Shown: positions 11,933 to 23,239 of the stretch, piece after piece | Position numbering within the stretch: the stretch's first letter is position 1 | Layout: the number at the start of each line of letters is the position of its first letter | Source: Pseudomonas bharatica CSV86 | GTDB lineage: Bacteria; Pseudomonadota; Gammaproteobacteria; Pseudomonadales; Pseudomonadaceae | Assembly (NCBI RefSeq): GCF_000319305.2 | Contig: NZ_AMWJ02000001.1 | Span: 1,054,001 to 1,118,000, forward strand | Length of the DNA stretch: 64,000 bases | Direction of reading: 5' to 3' | Notes under the pieces: generated by a model | What the model was told of the DNA's origin: nothing | Databases searched by the model: none | The model's input: only the letters and a program-made list of their open reading frames with translations | Translations under genes and position numbers: made by a program

Positions 11933-12297
11933 GGCAACAGGCGCTCCCGGTCCTTGGCAAGTTCTTCGAGGGTGCCGCGGAACGGCGACAGCTCGTCATG
12001 CACCGCGGTTTTCAGGCGTACGGCGCAGAACAGCGCAGCGATGCCGTAGAACACGCACAGGCCGATGATCCCGGCCAGGCGATAGCTGTCCCACAGCAGC
12101 ACCAGCAGCAGCGCCGACAGCGCGGTCAGCAGGAGCAGGGCGAACACCAGGGCCAGGCCTGCGAAGAGCAGAAGATTGAGGGTGCGGGCCTTCTGTTCCT
12201 GCAGTTCGATGCCGAACAGCTCGACATGACCGTGCAGCAGCCCGAGGATCGCCGCGCCGAGGCGCCGCGACGACGAGCCGGGGGATTGGTTTTCCAT
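11929..12297 (-). CDS. YqjE-like phage-holin-superfamily membrane protein
   Basis: A 122-aa protein with two adjacent membrane helices (about residues 42-68, LLLFAGLALVFALLLLTALSALLLVLLW, and 73-93, LAGIIGLCVFYGIAALFCAV) after an amphipathic start (LLGLLHGHVELFGIELQEQK). This is the pattern of the YqjE/Phage_holin_3_6 family. The name is historical; a role in lysis is not implied. A GAGGG ribosome-binding site lies 8 nt before the ATG at 12297. It lies 10 nt after the DUF883 gene and overlaps the next gene, so the three form one operon. Confidence 0.82.
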   Translation of the reverse strand: MENQSPGSSSRRLGAAILGLLHGHVELFGIELQEQKARTLNLLLFAGLALVFALLLLTALSALLLVLLWDSYRLAGIIGLCVFYGIAALFCAVRLKTAVHDELSPFRGTLEELAKDRERLLP

Positions 12298-12307
12298 GGC
12301 CAGGCCC

Positions 12308-12622
12308 TCAGCGCCGACTGGCCAGCAGACCGATCAGGAAGCCCACTCCGGCAGCGATGCCGATGGATTGCCATGGATTGTTCTGCACGTAGTCCTCGGT
12401 GCTGGTCAGCGCCGCCTGGCCGCGCTCGCGCAGATCCTGGTTGGTCTGCTGCAGGGTTTCCCGGGCACGCAGCAGGCTGTCGTGGATCTGCGCGCGCAGC
12501 TCGTCGGCCTGGTCACCGGCGAGGGTGGCGGTATGTTCAAGGAGTTTCTCGGTGTCGCGCACCAGGGTCTGGAAATCCGACATGAGGATTTCCTGGGCGG
12601 TTTGTGCCTGTTTGCTGGCCAT
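12308..12622 (-). CDS. DUF883 family protein (YqjD/ElaB-like), C-tail-anchored
   Basis: A 104-aa protein with a long amphipathic helix rich in D/E/Q/R (about residues 10-75), the DUF883 hallmark YVQNNPWQSIGIAAGVGFLIGLL and a terminal SRR. The C-terminal hydrophobic helix anchors it in the inner membrane. E. coli YqjD and ElaB of this family bind ribosomes at the membrane in stationary phase. The start is the ATG at 12622 with GGAG 7 nt upstream; an ATG four codons earlier lacks such a site. It is the first gene of the three-gene operon. Confidence 0.87.
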   Translation of the reverse strand: MASKQAQTAQEILMSDFQTLVRDTEKLLEHTATLAGDQADELRAQIHDSLLRARETLQQTNQDLRERGQAALTSTEDYVQNNPWQSIGIAAGVGFLIGLLASRR

Positions 12623-12695
12623 ACGGTTCTCCATGAAAGGTTGGCAATCGGAATTTCGAGTGCAGGGCGTTGCTGAAGGTTCAGTCAGACGTCGC

Positions 12696-12711
12696 TGGTA
12701 CAGCAATTGCT
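12696..12711 (+). promoter_or_regulatory. Candidate sigma-54 (-24/-12) promoter for the ammonium transporter
   Basis: TGGTAC, five bases, then TTGCT gives the GG-N10-GC spacing of RpoN promoters (consensus TGGCAC-N5-TTGCW, one mismatch). It is the only such element I noticed in the 308 bases between the DUF883 gene and the transporter, but it would leave a leader of about 200 nt. The rest of this gap shows a weak GC stem followed by TTTTTT near 12797-12834 and no gene. Confidence 0.35.
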
Positions 12712-12930
12712 ACGCAGTGGTGCGTTTGGCCTGCGGCTTGCGCCTTTTCCGGGCGTCGAGCCGTCTGGCCTGCTGTTCAACCATAACCCAATTCAAGCCA
12801 ACCCCGGAAAAATCACCTCGCTCGGGTTTTTTCACCCACGGATGGGCGTCCGACTGATCCAGTCTGGTGCGTCATGGATGTCTCTCGAACTGCTTTGGTG
12901 CTTTTTTCTTTTTGCAGGCCTGCCGTCTTC

Positions 12931-14139
12931 ATGGAAAATTTGCAAAGCGCAGTGGACTCCCTGGTCCAGGGCTCCAATACCCTGTTCATCCTTCTCGGCG
13001 CAGTCATGGTGCTGGCCATGCATGCCGGTTTCGCCTTTCTTGAAGTCGGCACCGTACGCCACAAGAACCAGGTCAACGCACTGTCGAAGATTCTCAGCGA
13101 CTTCGCCGTCTCGACCCTGGCGTACTTCTTCATCGGCTACTGGCTGTCCTATGGCACGCATTTCCTGCATCCGGCAGCGACCCTCGGTGCCGAGCATGGC
13201 TATGGCCTGGTGAAGTTCTTCTTCCTGCTCACCTTCGCGGCGGCCATCCCGGCGATCATCTCCGGAGGTATCGCCGAGCGGGCACGCTTTGCCCCGCAAT
13301 TGTGCGCAACCTTGCTGATCGTAGCGTTCGTCTATCCGTTCTTCGAAGGCATCGTCTGGAATGGCAACCTTGGGGTGCAGGCCTGGTTGACTGCGGCCTT
13401 TGGCGCGCCGTTCCATGACTTCGCCGGCTCCGTGGTGGTGCACGCCATGGGTGGCTGGCTGGCACTGGCGGCGGTGCTGCTGCTGGGCCCGCGCAACGGC
13501 CGCTACCGCGAAGGGCGCCTGGTCGCCTTCGCGCCGTCGAACATTCCGTTCCTCGCGTTGGGTTCGTGGATCCTGATCGTCGGCTGGTTCGGCTTCAACG
13601 TGATGAGCGCCCAGACCCTGACGGCGGTCAGCGGCCTGGTGGCGGTCAACTCGTTGATGGCCATGGTCGGTGGCACCGTCGCCGCGCTGCTGGTGGGGCG
13701 CAATGACCCTGGCTTCCTGCATAACGGACCGCTGGCCGGCCTGGTGGCGATCTGCGCCGGTTCCGACCTGATGCATCCGGTGGGCGCGCTGGTCACCGGG
13801 GCGGTGGCGGGTGCCTTGTTCGTCTGGTGCTTCACCGCGACCCAGAACCGCTGGAAGATCGACGACGTGCTGGGTGTCTGGCCATTGCATGGCCTGTGCG
13901 GGGTATGGGGCGGGATTGCCTGCGGGATCTTCGGGCAGCAGGTGTTCGGCGGGCTGGGTGGGGTGAGCTTCGTCAGCCAGTTGATTGGTAGTGCCGCTGG
14001 CGTGGTAGTGGCCCTGGCTGGCGGGTTCGCAGTGTATGGCCTGATCAAATGCGTGCATGGCCTGCGCCTGAGCCAGGAGCAGGAGTACTACGGCGCCGAC
14101 CTGTCGATCCACAAGATCGGCGCTACCAGCCAGGACTGA
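12931..14139 (+). CDS. amt: Ammonium transporter, Amt family
   Basis: A 402-aa inner-membrane channel for ammonium. It has about eleven hydrophobic segments, beginning with NTLFILLGAVMVLAMHAGFAFLEVG (the conserved Amt N-terminal signature) and including FFLLTFAAAIPAIISGGIAERARF and the twin-helix region VVVHAMGGWLALAAVLLLGPR, where the first pore histidine sits; the second lies in WPLHGLCGVWGGIACGIFG. The start at 12931 (MENLQSAVDSL) fits the family; an in-frame ATG at 12874 would add 19 residues and also lacks a clear ribosome-binding site. No glnK is adjacent, unlike the usual glnK-amtB pair, so this is probably a second, stand-alone Amt. A candidate sigma-54 promoter lies upstream. Confidence 0.9.
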   Translation: MENLQSAVDSLVQGSNTLFILLGAVMVLAMHAGFAFLEVGTVRHKNQVNALSKILSDFAVSTLAYFFIGYWLSYGTHFLHPAATLGAEHGYGLVKFFFLLTFAAAIPAIISGGIAERARFAPQLCATLLIVAFVYPFFEGIVWNGNLGVQAWLTAAFGAPFHDFAGSVVVHAMGGWLALAAVLLLGPRNGRYREGRLVAFAPSNIPFLALGSWILIVGWFGFNVMSAQTLTAVSGLVAVNSLMAMVGGTVAALLVGRNDPGFLHNGPLAGLVAICAGSDLMHPVGALVTGAVAGALFVWCFTATQNRWKIDDVLGVWPLHGLCGVWGGIACGIFGQQVFGGLGGVSFVSQLIGSAAGVVVALAGGFAVYGLIKCVHGLRLSQEQEYYGADLSIHKIGATSQD

Positions 14140-14166
14140 GAAGCTTTCTGAGGGGGCAACACTGAA

Positions 14167-14242
14167 CCTGTGGGAGCTGGCTTGCCAGCGATGACGTCGG
14201 TGAGCTCACTACCGCCATCGCTGGCAAGCCAGCTCCCACAGG
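14167..14242. repeat. REPIN
   Basis: Inverted REP pair (CCTGTGGGAGCTGGCTTGCC to GGCAAGCCAGCTCCCACAGG) between the convergent amt and antiporter genes. The orientation is reversed relative to most others here, with the GTGGGAG tips outermost. Confidence 0.88.
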
Positions 14243-14262
14243 GGTCAGTGTTGCTCTTTCTT

Positions 14263-16221
14263 TTAGCGGCCGGCCAGCAGGCGCGCCTCGCTGGTCTTGA
14301 TCGCACTCAGCGGCCCACAGACCAGTATCGAATCCCCGGCATGCAGGAACGTCCCGGTGTTCAGGGCCAGTTCGGTGCCGTTACGCTGCACCGCCTGCAC
14401 CTCCACGCCCAGTTGCTCCAGCGCCAGGTCATCCAGGCGCCGCCCGCAGGCATAGGCACTGGATGGCAATTGCACCGCATGCATCAGCACCTTGGGCTGG
14501 CCTTCGCTGTCCACCAAGTCGGTCTGCGCGCCCTGGTAGAAACCTTGCAACAGGCGGTAGCGGCTCTGGCGCACTTCCTCGACGGTCTTGCGCACCCGGT
14601 CCTCGGGAACGCCGAGCATCACCAGGGCATGGGACGCCAGCATCACGCTGGACTCCAGCACCTCGGGTACCACGGCGCTGGCCCCGGCGGCGCGCAGTTC
14701 ATCGCGCAGGCTGTCGTCGCGGGTACGCACCAGGATAGGAATCTGCGCGTTGCGCTGGCGTGCGGCCTTGAGTACCTGCATGGCCACGTCGGTATTGTCC
14801 ACGGCCACCACCAGCAGCCGTGAACGCTCCAGGCCGATGGCTTCGAGCAACTCGCCGCGTCGCGAATCGCCGTAGTGCACGCAGCTCTCGCCGGCCGCCG
14901 CCTCCTGCACCCGCACCGGATCATCGTCCAGGGCGATGAAGGGCAACTGTTCGCGGCGCAGGAAGCGGCCGATCGACTGGCCGACCCGACCATAGCCACA
15001 GATGATCACGTGCCCCTTGATATCGGCACTCTGCGCTTCGATTTCTTCCAGGTGGACTTCTTCGTTGGGCTTGCGGTGCAGGCGCAGGGCCACGGCCGGT
15101 GCAGCGCGCAGGAGCAGGGGCGTGACCAGCATCGAGCAGAAGGTCGCCGCCAGCAGCAATTGGCCCAGTTCGGCGGGGAGCAGGTTGCTTTGCTGCATCT
15201 GCGCCATCAGGGCAAAGCAGAACTCGCCGCCCTGGGCCAATGCCAGGCCGCTGCGCCAGGCGGTTTCCGCATCGCTGCCGCGCACTCGCACCAGCGCAGC
15301 GACCACCAGGCCCTTGAGCAAAAGCAGGCCGAGGGTCAGGGCAAGGATTTCCAGGCCATTGCTGGCGAACAGGTGCAGGTCGATAAGCATGCCGATGCTG
15401 ACGAAGAACAGGCCCAGCAGGATGTCGCGGAACGGGCGGATGTCCGCCTCGATCTGATGGCGGTAATTGCTTTCGCCCAGCAGCATGCCGGCGAGGAAGG
15501 CGCCCAGGGCCGGCGACAGGCCGAGCAGGTGGGTCAGCCAGGCGGTGAGCAATACGATCACCAGGGCCAGCAGGACGAACAGTTCGGCCGAATGGGAACT
15601 GGCGACTTCATGGAACAGCCTCGGCAGCAGCCAGCGGCTGGCCAGCAGCAGGCCGACGAACAGGATCACGGTCTTGCCCAGGGTCAGCGGCAGGGCCCAG
15701 TACCAGGCCTGGCTGGATTCACCGGCGAACACCGGGACCAGGGTCAGCAGCAATACCGCCACCACATCCTGGAACAGCAGCACGCCAATGGCGTTCTGCC
15801 CGTGACTGCTGAAGATCTCGCCCAGGCTGGTCAACTCCTTGGACACGATGGCCGTGGACGACAAGGCCAGGCCGCCACCGAGCAGCAACGCTGCCGTGCT
15901 CGGCATGCCCAGCAACGACAGGGCGCCGGCCAGTGCCAGGCCGCAGAACACCACCTGCAGGCTGCCCAGGCCGAACACCACCTTGCGCAAGGCCAGCATC
16001 TTCGAGAGGGAAAATTCCAGGCCGAGGGAAAACAGCAGGAAGACCACGCCCATTTCCGCCAGGTCAGGCAGTTCCTCGCTTTCGTTGACCCAGTCCAGCG
16101 CCGTAGGGCCGACGAACAGTCCGACGCACAGATAGCCGAGAACCGGTGGCAACTGCAGGCGCCTGAACACCGCGATGACGACCAGCGACGACGCCAGGAT
16201 GATCAGCAGATTTGCGAACAC
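14263..16221 (-). CDS. Kef-type monovalent cation:proton antiporter with RCK domain (CPA2 family)
   Basis: A 652-aa protein. Residues about 1-385 are a Na/H-exchanger membrane domain with about 12 helices, the conserved start LPPVLGYLCVGLFVGP and LGAFLAGMLLGES. Then comes a cytosolic TrkA-N/RCK Rossmann domain (GHVIICGYGRVGQSIGRFL, with acidic DDDP at the adenine site), followed by a short TrkA-C domain. Such proteins exchange K+ or Na+ for protons under nucleotide or glutathione control (KefB/KefC/YbaL relatives). I chose the GTG at 16221, 8 nt after AGGGAG; upstream in-frame sequence is rich in Arg/Pro and looks non-coding. No KefF/KefG partner is adjacent, so glutathione gating is unproven. 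Confidence 0.87.
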   Translation of the reverse strand: MFANLLIILASSLVVIAVFRRLQLPPVLGYLCVGLFVGPTALDWVNESEELPDLAEMGVVFLLFSLGLEFSLSKMLALRKVVFGLGSLQVVFCGLALAGALSLLGMPSTAALLLGGGLALSSTAIVSKELTSLGEIFSSHGQNAIGVLLFQDVVAVLLLTLVPVFAGESSQAWYWALPLTLGKTVILFVGLLLASRWLLPRLFHEVASSHSAELFVLLALVIVLLTAWLTHLLGLSPALGAFLAGMLLGESNYRHQIEADIRPFRDILLGLFFVSIGMLIDLHLFASNGLEILALTLGLLLLKGLVVAALVRVRGSDAETAWRSGLALAQGGEFCFALMAQMQQSNLLPAELGQLLLAATFCSMLVTPLLLRAAPAVALRLHRKPNEEVHLEEIEAQSADIKGHVIICGYGRVGQSIGRFLRREQLPFIALDDDPVRVQEAAAGESCVHYGDSRRGELLEAIGLERSRLLVVAVDNTDVAMQVLKAARQRNAQIPILVRTRDDSLRDELRAAGASAVVPEVLESSVMLASHALVMLGVPEDRVRKTVEEVRQSRYRLLQGFYQGAQTDLVDSEGQPKVLMHAVQLPSSAYACGRRLDDLALEQLGVEVQAVQRNGTELALNTGTFLHAGDSILVCGPLSAIKTSEARLLAGR

Positions 16222-16387
16222 ACCACATACTCCCTGTAAAAACGGCAAAAAACGTCTAGCGTACGGCAAACCCGAGCCAGGCCCCTTGATCCTGGTCAGG
16301 TCGTCGCGTTGCGCGCATGCCTGCCTCGACGGACCCGGGGGTGCCCCTAGAATGAACCTCCCGTTCATTTTGTATCGGTAATTTTCA

Positions 16388-16624
16388 ATGCTTCCTGAAT
16401 GCCAATTGTTCGGCACCCTGGGTTGCCACCTGTGCGAAGTGGCCGAAGCGCTGCTCATGCCGCTGGTGGAGCATGGCCTGCTGGTGGAGCTGGTGGATAT
16501 CGCCGACGATCAGCTGCTGTTCGAACGTTACGGTTTGCGCATCCCGGTGTTGCGGCGCTGCGACACCGGTGCGGAACTGGACTGGCCGTTCGACGTCGAC
16601 CAGGTGGTGGCTTTCCTCGGGTAG
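16388..16624 (+). CDS. Glutaredoxin-like protein (DUF836)
   Basis: A 78-aa thioredoxin-fold protein. CHLC at residues 13-16 supplies a CxxC redox site after the first beta strand (CQLFGTLG). The cis-proline region is RIPVLRRCD, and the C-terminus WPFDVDQVVAFL matches the DUF836 pattern. It is expected to act as a small cytoplasmic thiol oxidoreductase with unknown targets. It is divergent from the antiporter, whose start lies 166 nt away; the shared gap should hold both promoters. Confidence 0.85.
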   Translation: MLPECQLFGTLGCHLCEVAEALLMPLVEHGLLVELVDIADDQLLFERYGLRIPVLRRCDTGAELDWPFDVDQVVAFLG

Positions 16625-16743
16625 GTCAACGTTTCACATTTTGATGCACAAGGACGCATGCAATCGTCATCGTGGCGGTTGGAGAATCCGCTGGCACCGG
16701 CCGTGGTGGCCGCTGCGGATTTTTCAGCCAAGGAGTGGCATGC

Positions 16744-17175
16744 ATGTTCCTCACCCCCCATTTCACCCTCGCCGAAATGACGGCCTCGCAGGTCGCCAAC
16801 CGGGCGGGGCTCGACAACAATCCCGACAGCCAGGTGATCGCCAACCTGGTCCGGTTGTGCCAGACCCTCGAGTCGGTACGCAGCCTGATCGGCCAGCCGG
16901 TCCTGATCACCAGCGGCTATCGCAGCGAAGCCTTGAACCGGCAGATCGGCGGTTCGGGGGCCAGCGCCCATATTCGTGGGCTGGCAGCCGACATCATGGC
17001 CGTCAGCCTTTCGCCCCGCGAGCTGGCCCTGCGGATCATGGACAGCAACCTGGACTTCGACCAGTTGATCCTGGAATTCGACGGCTGGGTCCATCTGGGC
17101 CTGGCCGAACACAAGCTCCGCCGCCAGGTGCTGACCATTCGCAAGGGCACCGGCTACCTGCCGGGCTTGCAATGA
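16744..17175 (+). CDS. Peptidase M15 family (D,D- or L,D-carboxypeptidase/endolysin-like)
   Basis: A 143-aa single-domain zinc peptidase of the M15 (Peptidase_M15_3) type. The zinc ligands are H76 (SAHIRG), D83 (AADIM) and H117 (GWVHLGL). SGYRSEALN before them is the usual substrate-binding segment. Such enzymes cleave D-Ala bonds in peptidoglycan stems; phage endolysins share the fold, but there is no phage context here. There is no signal peptide, so access to the wall is unexplained. The start is the ATG at 16744, 8 nt after AAGGAG; a longer GTG-initiated frame has no ribosome-binding site. The LexA-box gene follows on the same strand after 91 nt. Confidence 0.85.
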   Translation: MFLTPHFTLAEMTASQVANRAGLDNNPDSQVIANLVRLCQTLESVRSLIGQPVLITSGYRSEALNRQIGGSGASAHIRGLAADIMAVSLSPRELALRIMDSNLDFDQLILEFDGWVHLGLAEHKLRRQVLTIRKGTGYLPGLQ

Positions 17176-17188
17176 TTCGTTACGTCAA

Positions 17189-17232
17189 TTGACGTTCAAC
17201 CCGCTCGCCTCCTATGCTGTACATAAATACAG
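17189..17232 (+). promoter_or_regulatory. SOS promoter: LexA box CTGTACATAAATACAG
   Basis: A consensus LexA box, CTGTACATAAATACAG, lies at 17217-17232, ending 34 nt before the next start codon. It overlaps the -10 (TATGCT, 17213-17218) of a plausible sigma-70 promoter with -35 TTGACG at 17189-17194 and an 18-bp spacer. LexA bound here would block the promoter. It fits the CTGT-N8-ACAG consensus better than either box upstream of lexA itself. Confidence 0.85.
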
Positions 17233-17266
17233 TATGCGGGGCGGGCAGCTTCATGCCCGGAGAAAC

Positions 17267-17572
17267 ATGATGGTCAACGTCGAACAACTCAAAGCCAGCG
17301 TCAATGCCATGTCCGTCGACCAGGTGCGCGGGGCCGTGGCGGAACTGCGTCTGGAAGGCCTGGTCACCGACGACCGTACGCCATTCGGCAAGGTTCACTT
17401 CAACACCTGCTTCGCCGAGATCGAAGCCCTGTTCCAGCGCGCCGGTTTTCACCGGCCGCTGGATGTGGTGGGCTTCGACGGCCAGGCCTATGCCTTGTAC
17501 GACGCCGGCCGCTGGGAGGCAGTCGATGTGTTGCGCTGGTTGAAGGCGGCCTGCGACACGGCGTCGGTCTAG
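17267..17572 (+). CDS. LexA-regulated small protein of unknown function
   Basis: A 101-aa protein that I do not recognise. It starts at ATGATG (17267 or 17270) after CCGGAGAAAC, a GGAG ribosome-binding site. The sequence is soluble and mixed alpha/beta: a short helical start (VEQLKASVNAMSVDQVRGAVAELRLEG), then segments containing VHFNTCFAEIEALFQRAGF and DVVGFDGQAYALYDAGRW, ending DVLRWLKAACDTASV. It has no signal peptide, membrane segment or recognisable catalytic motif; the N-terminal 40 residues could form a small helical DNA- or protein-binding unit. A consensus LexA box in its promoter implies induction by DNA damage. The SOS link is strong; the function is open. Confidence 0.85.
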   Translation: MMVNVEQLKASVNAMSVDQVRGAVAELRLEGLVTDDRTPFGKVHFNTCFAEIEALFQRAGFHRPLDVVGFDGQAYALYDAGRWEAVDVLRWLKAACDTASV

Positions 17573-17631
17573 GCTGGCTGAAGCTGCAGGCATGCCGGAT
17601 AATGCCCGGCCCCCAGCTTGCGAGGCTTCCC

Positions 17632-18516
17632 ATGAGCGTTGTTTTCGATCCGGCCAGCCAGCAGGCCAGTACGGTCTGCCTGCCGCCGGGCAATTGGTCC
17701 ACTGTGCTGGACTGTCTTTGCGAGCACTTCAAGGCGATCGGGCGCGAGGTCTGGCTTGATCGTTTCGCACGCGGCCGGGTGCTGGATGCCCAAGGCCAGC
17801 CGATCGCGGTCGATCATCCTTATCGCGTGGGGCTGCGTATCCATTACTTTCGCGAAGTGCCCAACGAAAAACCCATTCCGGTGCTGGAGGCTATCCTGCA
17901 CGTGGATGAGCATCTGGTGGTCGCCGACAAGCCGCACTTCCTGCCAGTAACCCCGACCGGCGAGTATGTCGAGCAGACCTTGCTGCGCCGCCTGATCCGC
18001 CGTCTCGACAACCCTCACCTGGTGCCGCTGCACCGTATCGACCGGCATACCGCCGGGCTGGTGCTGTTTTCCGCCAATCCGCAAAGCCGCTCGGCGTATC
18101 AGCAGCTGTTCCCGACCCGACGCATCGACAAACAGTACCAGGCCATTGCACCGGCCTTGCCCGGCTTGGATTTTCCATTGGTGCACAAGAGTCGCATGGC
18201 CAACGGCGAACCATTTTTCCGCATGCAGGAAGTGCCGGGGGCGAGCAACAGCGAGACCCATGCCGAGGTACTGGAGAAGCAGGGTGGCCTGTGGCGCTAC
18301 GGTCTGTCGCCGGTGACCGGCAAGACCCACCAGCTGCGCGTGCATATGGCGGCGCTGGGGGCGCCGATCTGCAACGATCCGTTCTATCCCGAGGTAGTGC
18401 AGGGCGAGGATGATTATTCGAAACCGTTGAAGCTGCTGGCGCGAAGCCTGAGGTTCGAGGATCCGTTGACGGGACAGGAACGCTATTTCGAGAGTCGCTT
18501 GAGGCTTGATTGGTGA
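17632..18516 (+). CDS. RluA-type pseudouridine synthase
   Basis: A 294-aa RNA-modifying enzyme that isomerises uridine to pseudouridine. The catalytic motif is LHRIDRHTAGLVLFS, whose Asp is the nucleophile; LSPVTGKTHQLRVHMAALG and APICNDPFYPE match the RluA family's later motifs. It has no S4 domain; the N-terminal 90 residues (VCLPPGNWSTVLDCL...) are degenerate. This shape resembles the RluA/TruC-like group often annotated simply as pseudouridine synthase; the RNA target cannot be told from sequence. The start is the ATG at 17632 with GCGAGG upstream. Its stop is followed closely by a REPIN. Confidence 0.88.
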   Translation: MSVVFDPASQQASTVCLPPGNWSTVLDCLCEHFKAIGREVWLDRFARGRVLDAQGQPIAVDHPYRVGLRIHYFREVPNEKPIPVLEAILHVDEHLVVADKPHFLPVTPTGEYVEQTLLRRLIRRLDNPHLVPLHRIDRHTAGLVLFSANPQSRSAYQQLFPTRRIDKQYQAIAPALPGLDFPLVHKSRMANGEPFFRMQEVPGASNSETHAEVLEKQGGLWRYGLSPVTGKTHQLRVHMAALGAPICNDPFYPEVVQGEDDYSKPLKLLARSLRFEDPLTGQERYFESRLRLDW

Positions 18517-18527
18517 GGTGGCCTTGA

Positions 18528-18612
18528 GGGCCTCATCGCTGGCAAGCCAGCTCCCACAGGGATTGCATGCACCGCAGGACCTGTGGGAGCTGGCTTGCCA
18601 GCGATGAGGCCC
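18528..18612. repeat. REPIN
   Basis: Inverted REP pair GGGCCTCATCGC...GCGATGAGGCCC with a spacer of about 18 bp, 12 nt after the pseudouridine synthase stop. Confidence 0.9.
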
Positions 18613-18625
18613 GAAAGCCCAACAA

Positions 18626-18658
18626 AACGGCCCGGAAGCTAAGCACTTCCGGGCCTTT
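18626..18658. terminator. Bidirectional Rho-independent terminator
   Basis: Stem GGCCCGGAAG/CTTCCGGGCC followed by TTT on the plus strand and by GTTTTGTT on the minus strand. It serves the convergent pseudouridine synthase and aer genes. Confidence 0.8.
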
Positions 18659-18675
18659 CGCATTTCCAGCAACGA

Positions 18676-20241
18676 TCAGCGGTTGAACCGCTCCACCAGC
18701 GAGTACTGCGTGGTCGCCGTATGGGTCAGTTCCTCACTGAGCTGCGCCGAGTGCTGAGCCTGCTCCGAGGTCTGGTCGGCCAGCGCCGCGATGGTACTGA
18801 TGTTGCGGCTGATTTCCTCGGCCACCGAGGTCTGCTGCTCGGTCGCTGCGGCAATCTGGGTTGCCATGTCGGTGATGTTGGCCACCGCTTCGCTGATGCC
18901 CACCAGTGCCTCGTCGGCTTCCATCACCCGTTGCACGCCTTCTTCGGCCTGGCGATGCCCGGCTTCCATGGTCTGCACCGCATTCGAGGCGGTTTGCTGC
19001 AGCTTGGCGATCAGGCTATGGATCTGCCCGGTGGATTCGCTGGTGCGCTGGGCCAACTGACGGACCTCGTCAGCCACCACGGCGAAGCCACGGCCCATTT
19101 CTCCGGCCCGGGCCGCTTCGATGGCGGCGTTGAGGGCCAGCAGGTTGGTCTGGTCGGCAATGCCCTTGATCACATCGACCACGCCACCGATCTCATCGCT
19201 GTCGCGAGCGAGCTGGGTGACGGTCTGCCCGGTTTCGCCGACGGCAGTGGACAGGCGCTGGATCGCGTCGCGGGTTTCCCCGGCGATGTTGCGCCCGCGA
19301 TCGGTCAGGCGGTTGGCGGCCTGGGTCGCATCGGCGGCACGTTGCACATGGTTGGCCACTTCCTGGGTGGTGGCGGCCATCTGGTTGACGGCAGCGGCGA
19401 CCTGCTCGGTTTCCACGCGCTGGCGTTCCAGGCCCGAGGAACTGTTGTGGGCCAGTGCGTCGGACTGACGAGCCTGCTCGTTGAGGTGCTCGGCGGTGTC
19501 CTGCAGGCGGGTCAGGCAGGTCTTCAGGCGTGCATCCTGGCTGAGCATGGCCATTTCCAGGCGCGCCTGGACGCCGCGGCTGTCGGTGTACATCTGCGCG
19601 ATCAGCGGGTCGGAGGTGGTCTGTTCGGCCAGGCGCAGCAGGCGCTTGAGGCCGCGCTGCTGCCAGCCCAGGCCGAGCAGGCCCAGGGGTACGGAGAGCG
19701 CGGCGGCGAGGGCGAAGCCCCAGGAGTGGCCGAGCCAGATACCGATCAGGAAGCCAATCTGGCTGATCATGATGAACGGCAGCCAGTCCTGCAGCACCGG
19801 CAGCCACTTGTCGCGCCGCGGGATGGCCGACTTGCCGTCATTGATGCGTTTGTACAGGGCTTCGGCGCGGCGAACCTGCTCGGCGGTCGGCTTGACCCGC
19901 ACCGACTCGTAGCCCACCACCTGGTTGTTCTCGAAGATCGGCGTGACGTAGGCGTTGACCCAGTAGTGATCACCGGACTTGCAGCGGTTCTTGACGATAC
20001 CCATCCACGGCAGGCCCTGCTTCAGGGTTGCCCACATGTGGGCGAACACCGCCGACGGCACATCCGGGTGGCGCACCAGGTTATGCGGTGCGCGCATCAG
20101 TTCCTCGCGGGAAAAACCGCTGATCTCGATGAACGCATCGTTGCAATAGGTAATGACACCCTTGGCATCGGTAGTCGAAATCAACCGCTGTTGGGCAGGG
20201 AAAGTCCGTTCTCTCTGGGTAATCGGTTGGTTGTTGCGCAT
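18676..20241 (-). CDS. aer: Aerotaxis receptor Aer
   Basis: A 521-aa chemoreceptor that senses redox/energy state through an N-terminal PAS domain (about residues 15-120; [24 protein letters not shown], likely FAD-binding). It then has two close membrane helices (about 155-200, [20 protein letters not shown] and [17 protein letters not shown]) with almost no periplasmic loop. The C-terminal methyl-accepting signalling domain carries the conserved hairpin tip [21 protein letters not shown]. Length and N-terminus ([20 protein letters not shown]) match Pseudomonas Aer. I chose the ATG at 20241; a TTG at 20259 would leave almost no leader from the FliA-type promoter immediately upstream. Confidence 0.95.
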   Translation of the reverse strand: MRNNQPITQRERTFPAQQRLISTTDAKGVITYCNDAFIEISGFSREELMRAPHNLVRHPDVPSAVFAHMWATLKQGLPWMGIVKNRCKSGDHYWVNAYVTPIFENNQVVGYESVRVKPTAEQVRRAEALYKRINDGKSAIPRRDKWLPVLQDWLPFIMISQIGFLIGIWLGHSWGFALAAALSVPLGLLGLGWQQRGLKRLLRLAEQTTSDPLIAQMYTDSRGVQARLEMAMLSQDARLKTCLTRLQDTAEHLNEQARQSDALAHNSSSGLERQRVETEQVAAAVNQMAATTQEVANHVQRAADATQAANRLTDRGRNIAGETRDAIQRLSTAVGETGQTVTQLARDSDEIGGVVDVIKGIADQTNLLALNAAIEAARAGEMGRGFAVVADEVRQLAQRTSESTGQIHSLIAKLQQTASNAVQTMEAGHRQAEEGVQRVMEADEALVGISEAVANITDMATQIAAATEQQTSVAEEISRNISTIAALADQTSEQAQHSAQLSEELTHTATTQYSLVERFNR

Positions 20242-20272
20242 AAGCTGTTCAATCCGCAAGGCTTTCGTGGGT

Positions 20273-20298
20273 TATCGGCGGCCCTACGAAATTATTGA
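20273..20298 (-). promoter_or_regulatory. FliA (sigma-28)-type promoter of aer
   Basis: On the minus strand: TCAAT, 14 bases, then GCCGATA. The -10 matches the flagellar sigma-28 consensus fully and the -35 (TCAAG) at four of five positions. It lies about 30 nt before the aer start codon, consistent with co-expression of Aer with the flagellar and chemotaxis regulon. Confidence 0.65.
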
Positions 20299-20478
20299 AT
20301 GAATATTTGACTTACGTTGATCTCGCTCAATGAAAACCAGGTGCGCCTGGGTTAAGCGAAGTCTTCACGTTCATGAAATTTGCGCGCATTCTTTCACATT
20401 TTCGCAACATAAGTCAGAGCATTCAGCTTCGGCTGCGGTGATGGCGTTCTGGTCATCTGGTTTTGTGTTGTGGCTGAT

Positions 20479-20541
20479 GGCCTCATCGCTGGCAAGCCAG
20501 CTCCCACAGGGATCTGTGGGAGCTGGCTTGCCAGCGATGGC
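20479..20541. repeat. REPIN with very short spacer
   Basis: Inverted REP pair; the two CCCACAGG / CTGTGGG tips are separated by only about 3 bp. It lies between the acnA 3' end and the divergent aer promoter region. Confidence 0.88.
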
Positions 20542-20551
20542 TTTTGTGCGA

Positions 20552-23239
<2,688 letters not shown>

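Noticed and set aside
11929..12297. Holin-like protein as a sign of prophage
   Set aside because: It belongs to the chromosomal YqjE group in a yqjD-type operon; no phage genes are near.
12797..12834. Terminator-like element upstream of amt
   Set aside because: Only about five stem pairs with a long loop; too weak to annotate.
16744..17175. M15 peptidase as a phage endolysin
   Set aside because: No holin, spanin or structural phage genes; stand-alone M15 peptidases are common on pseudomonad chromosomes.
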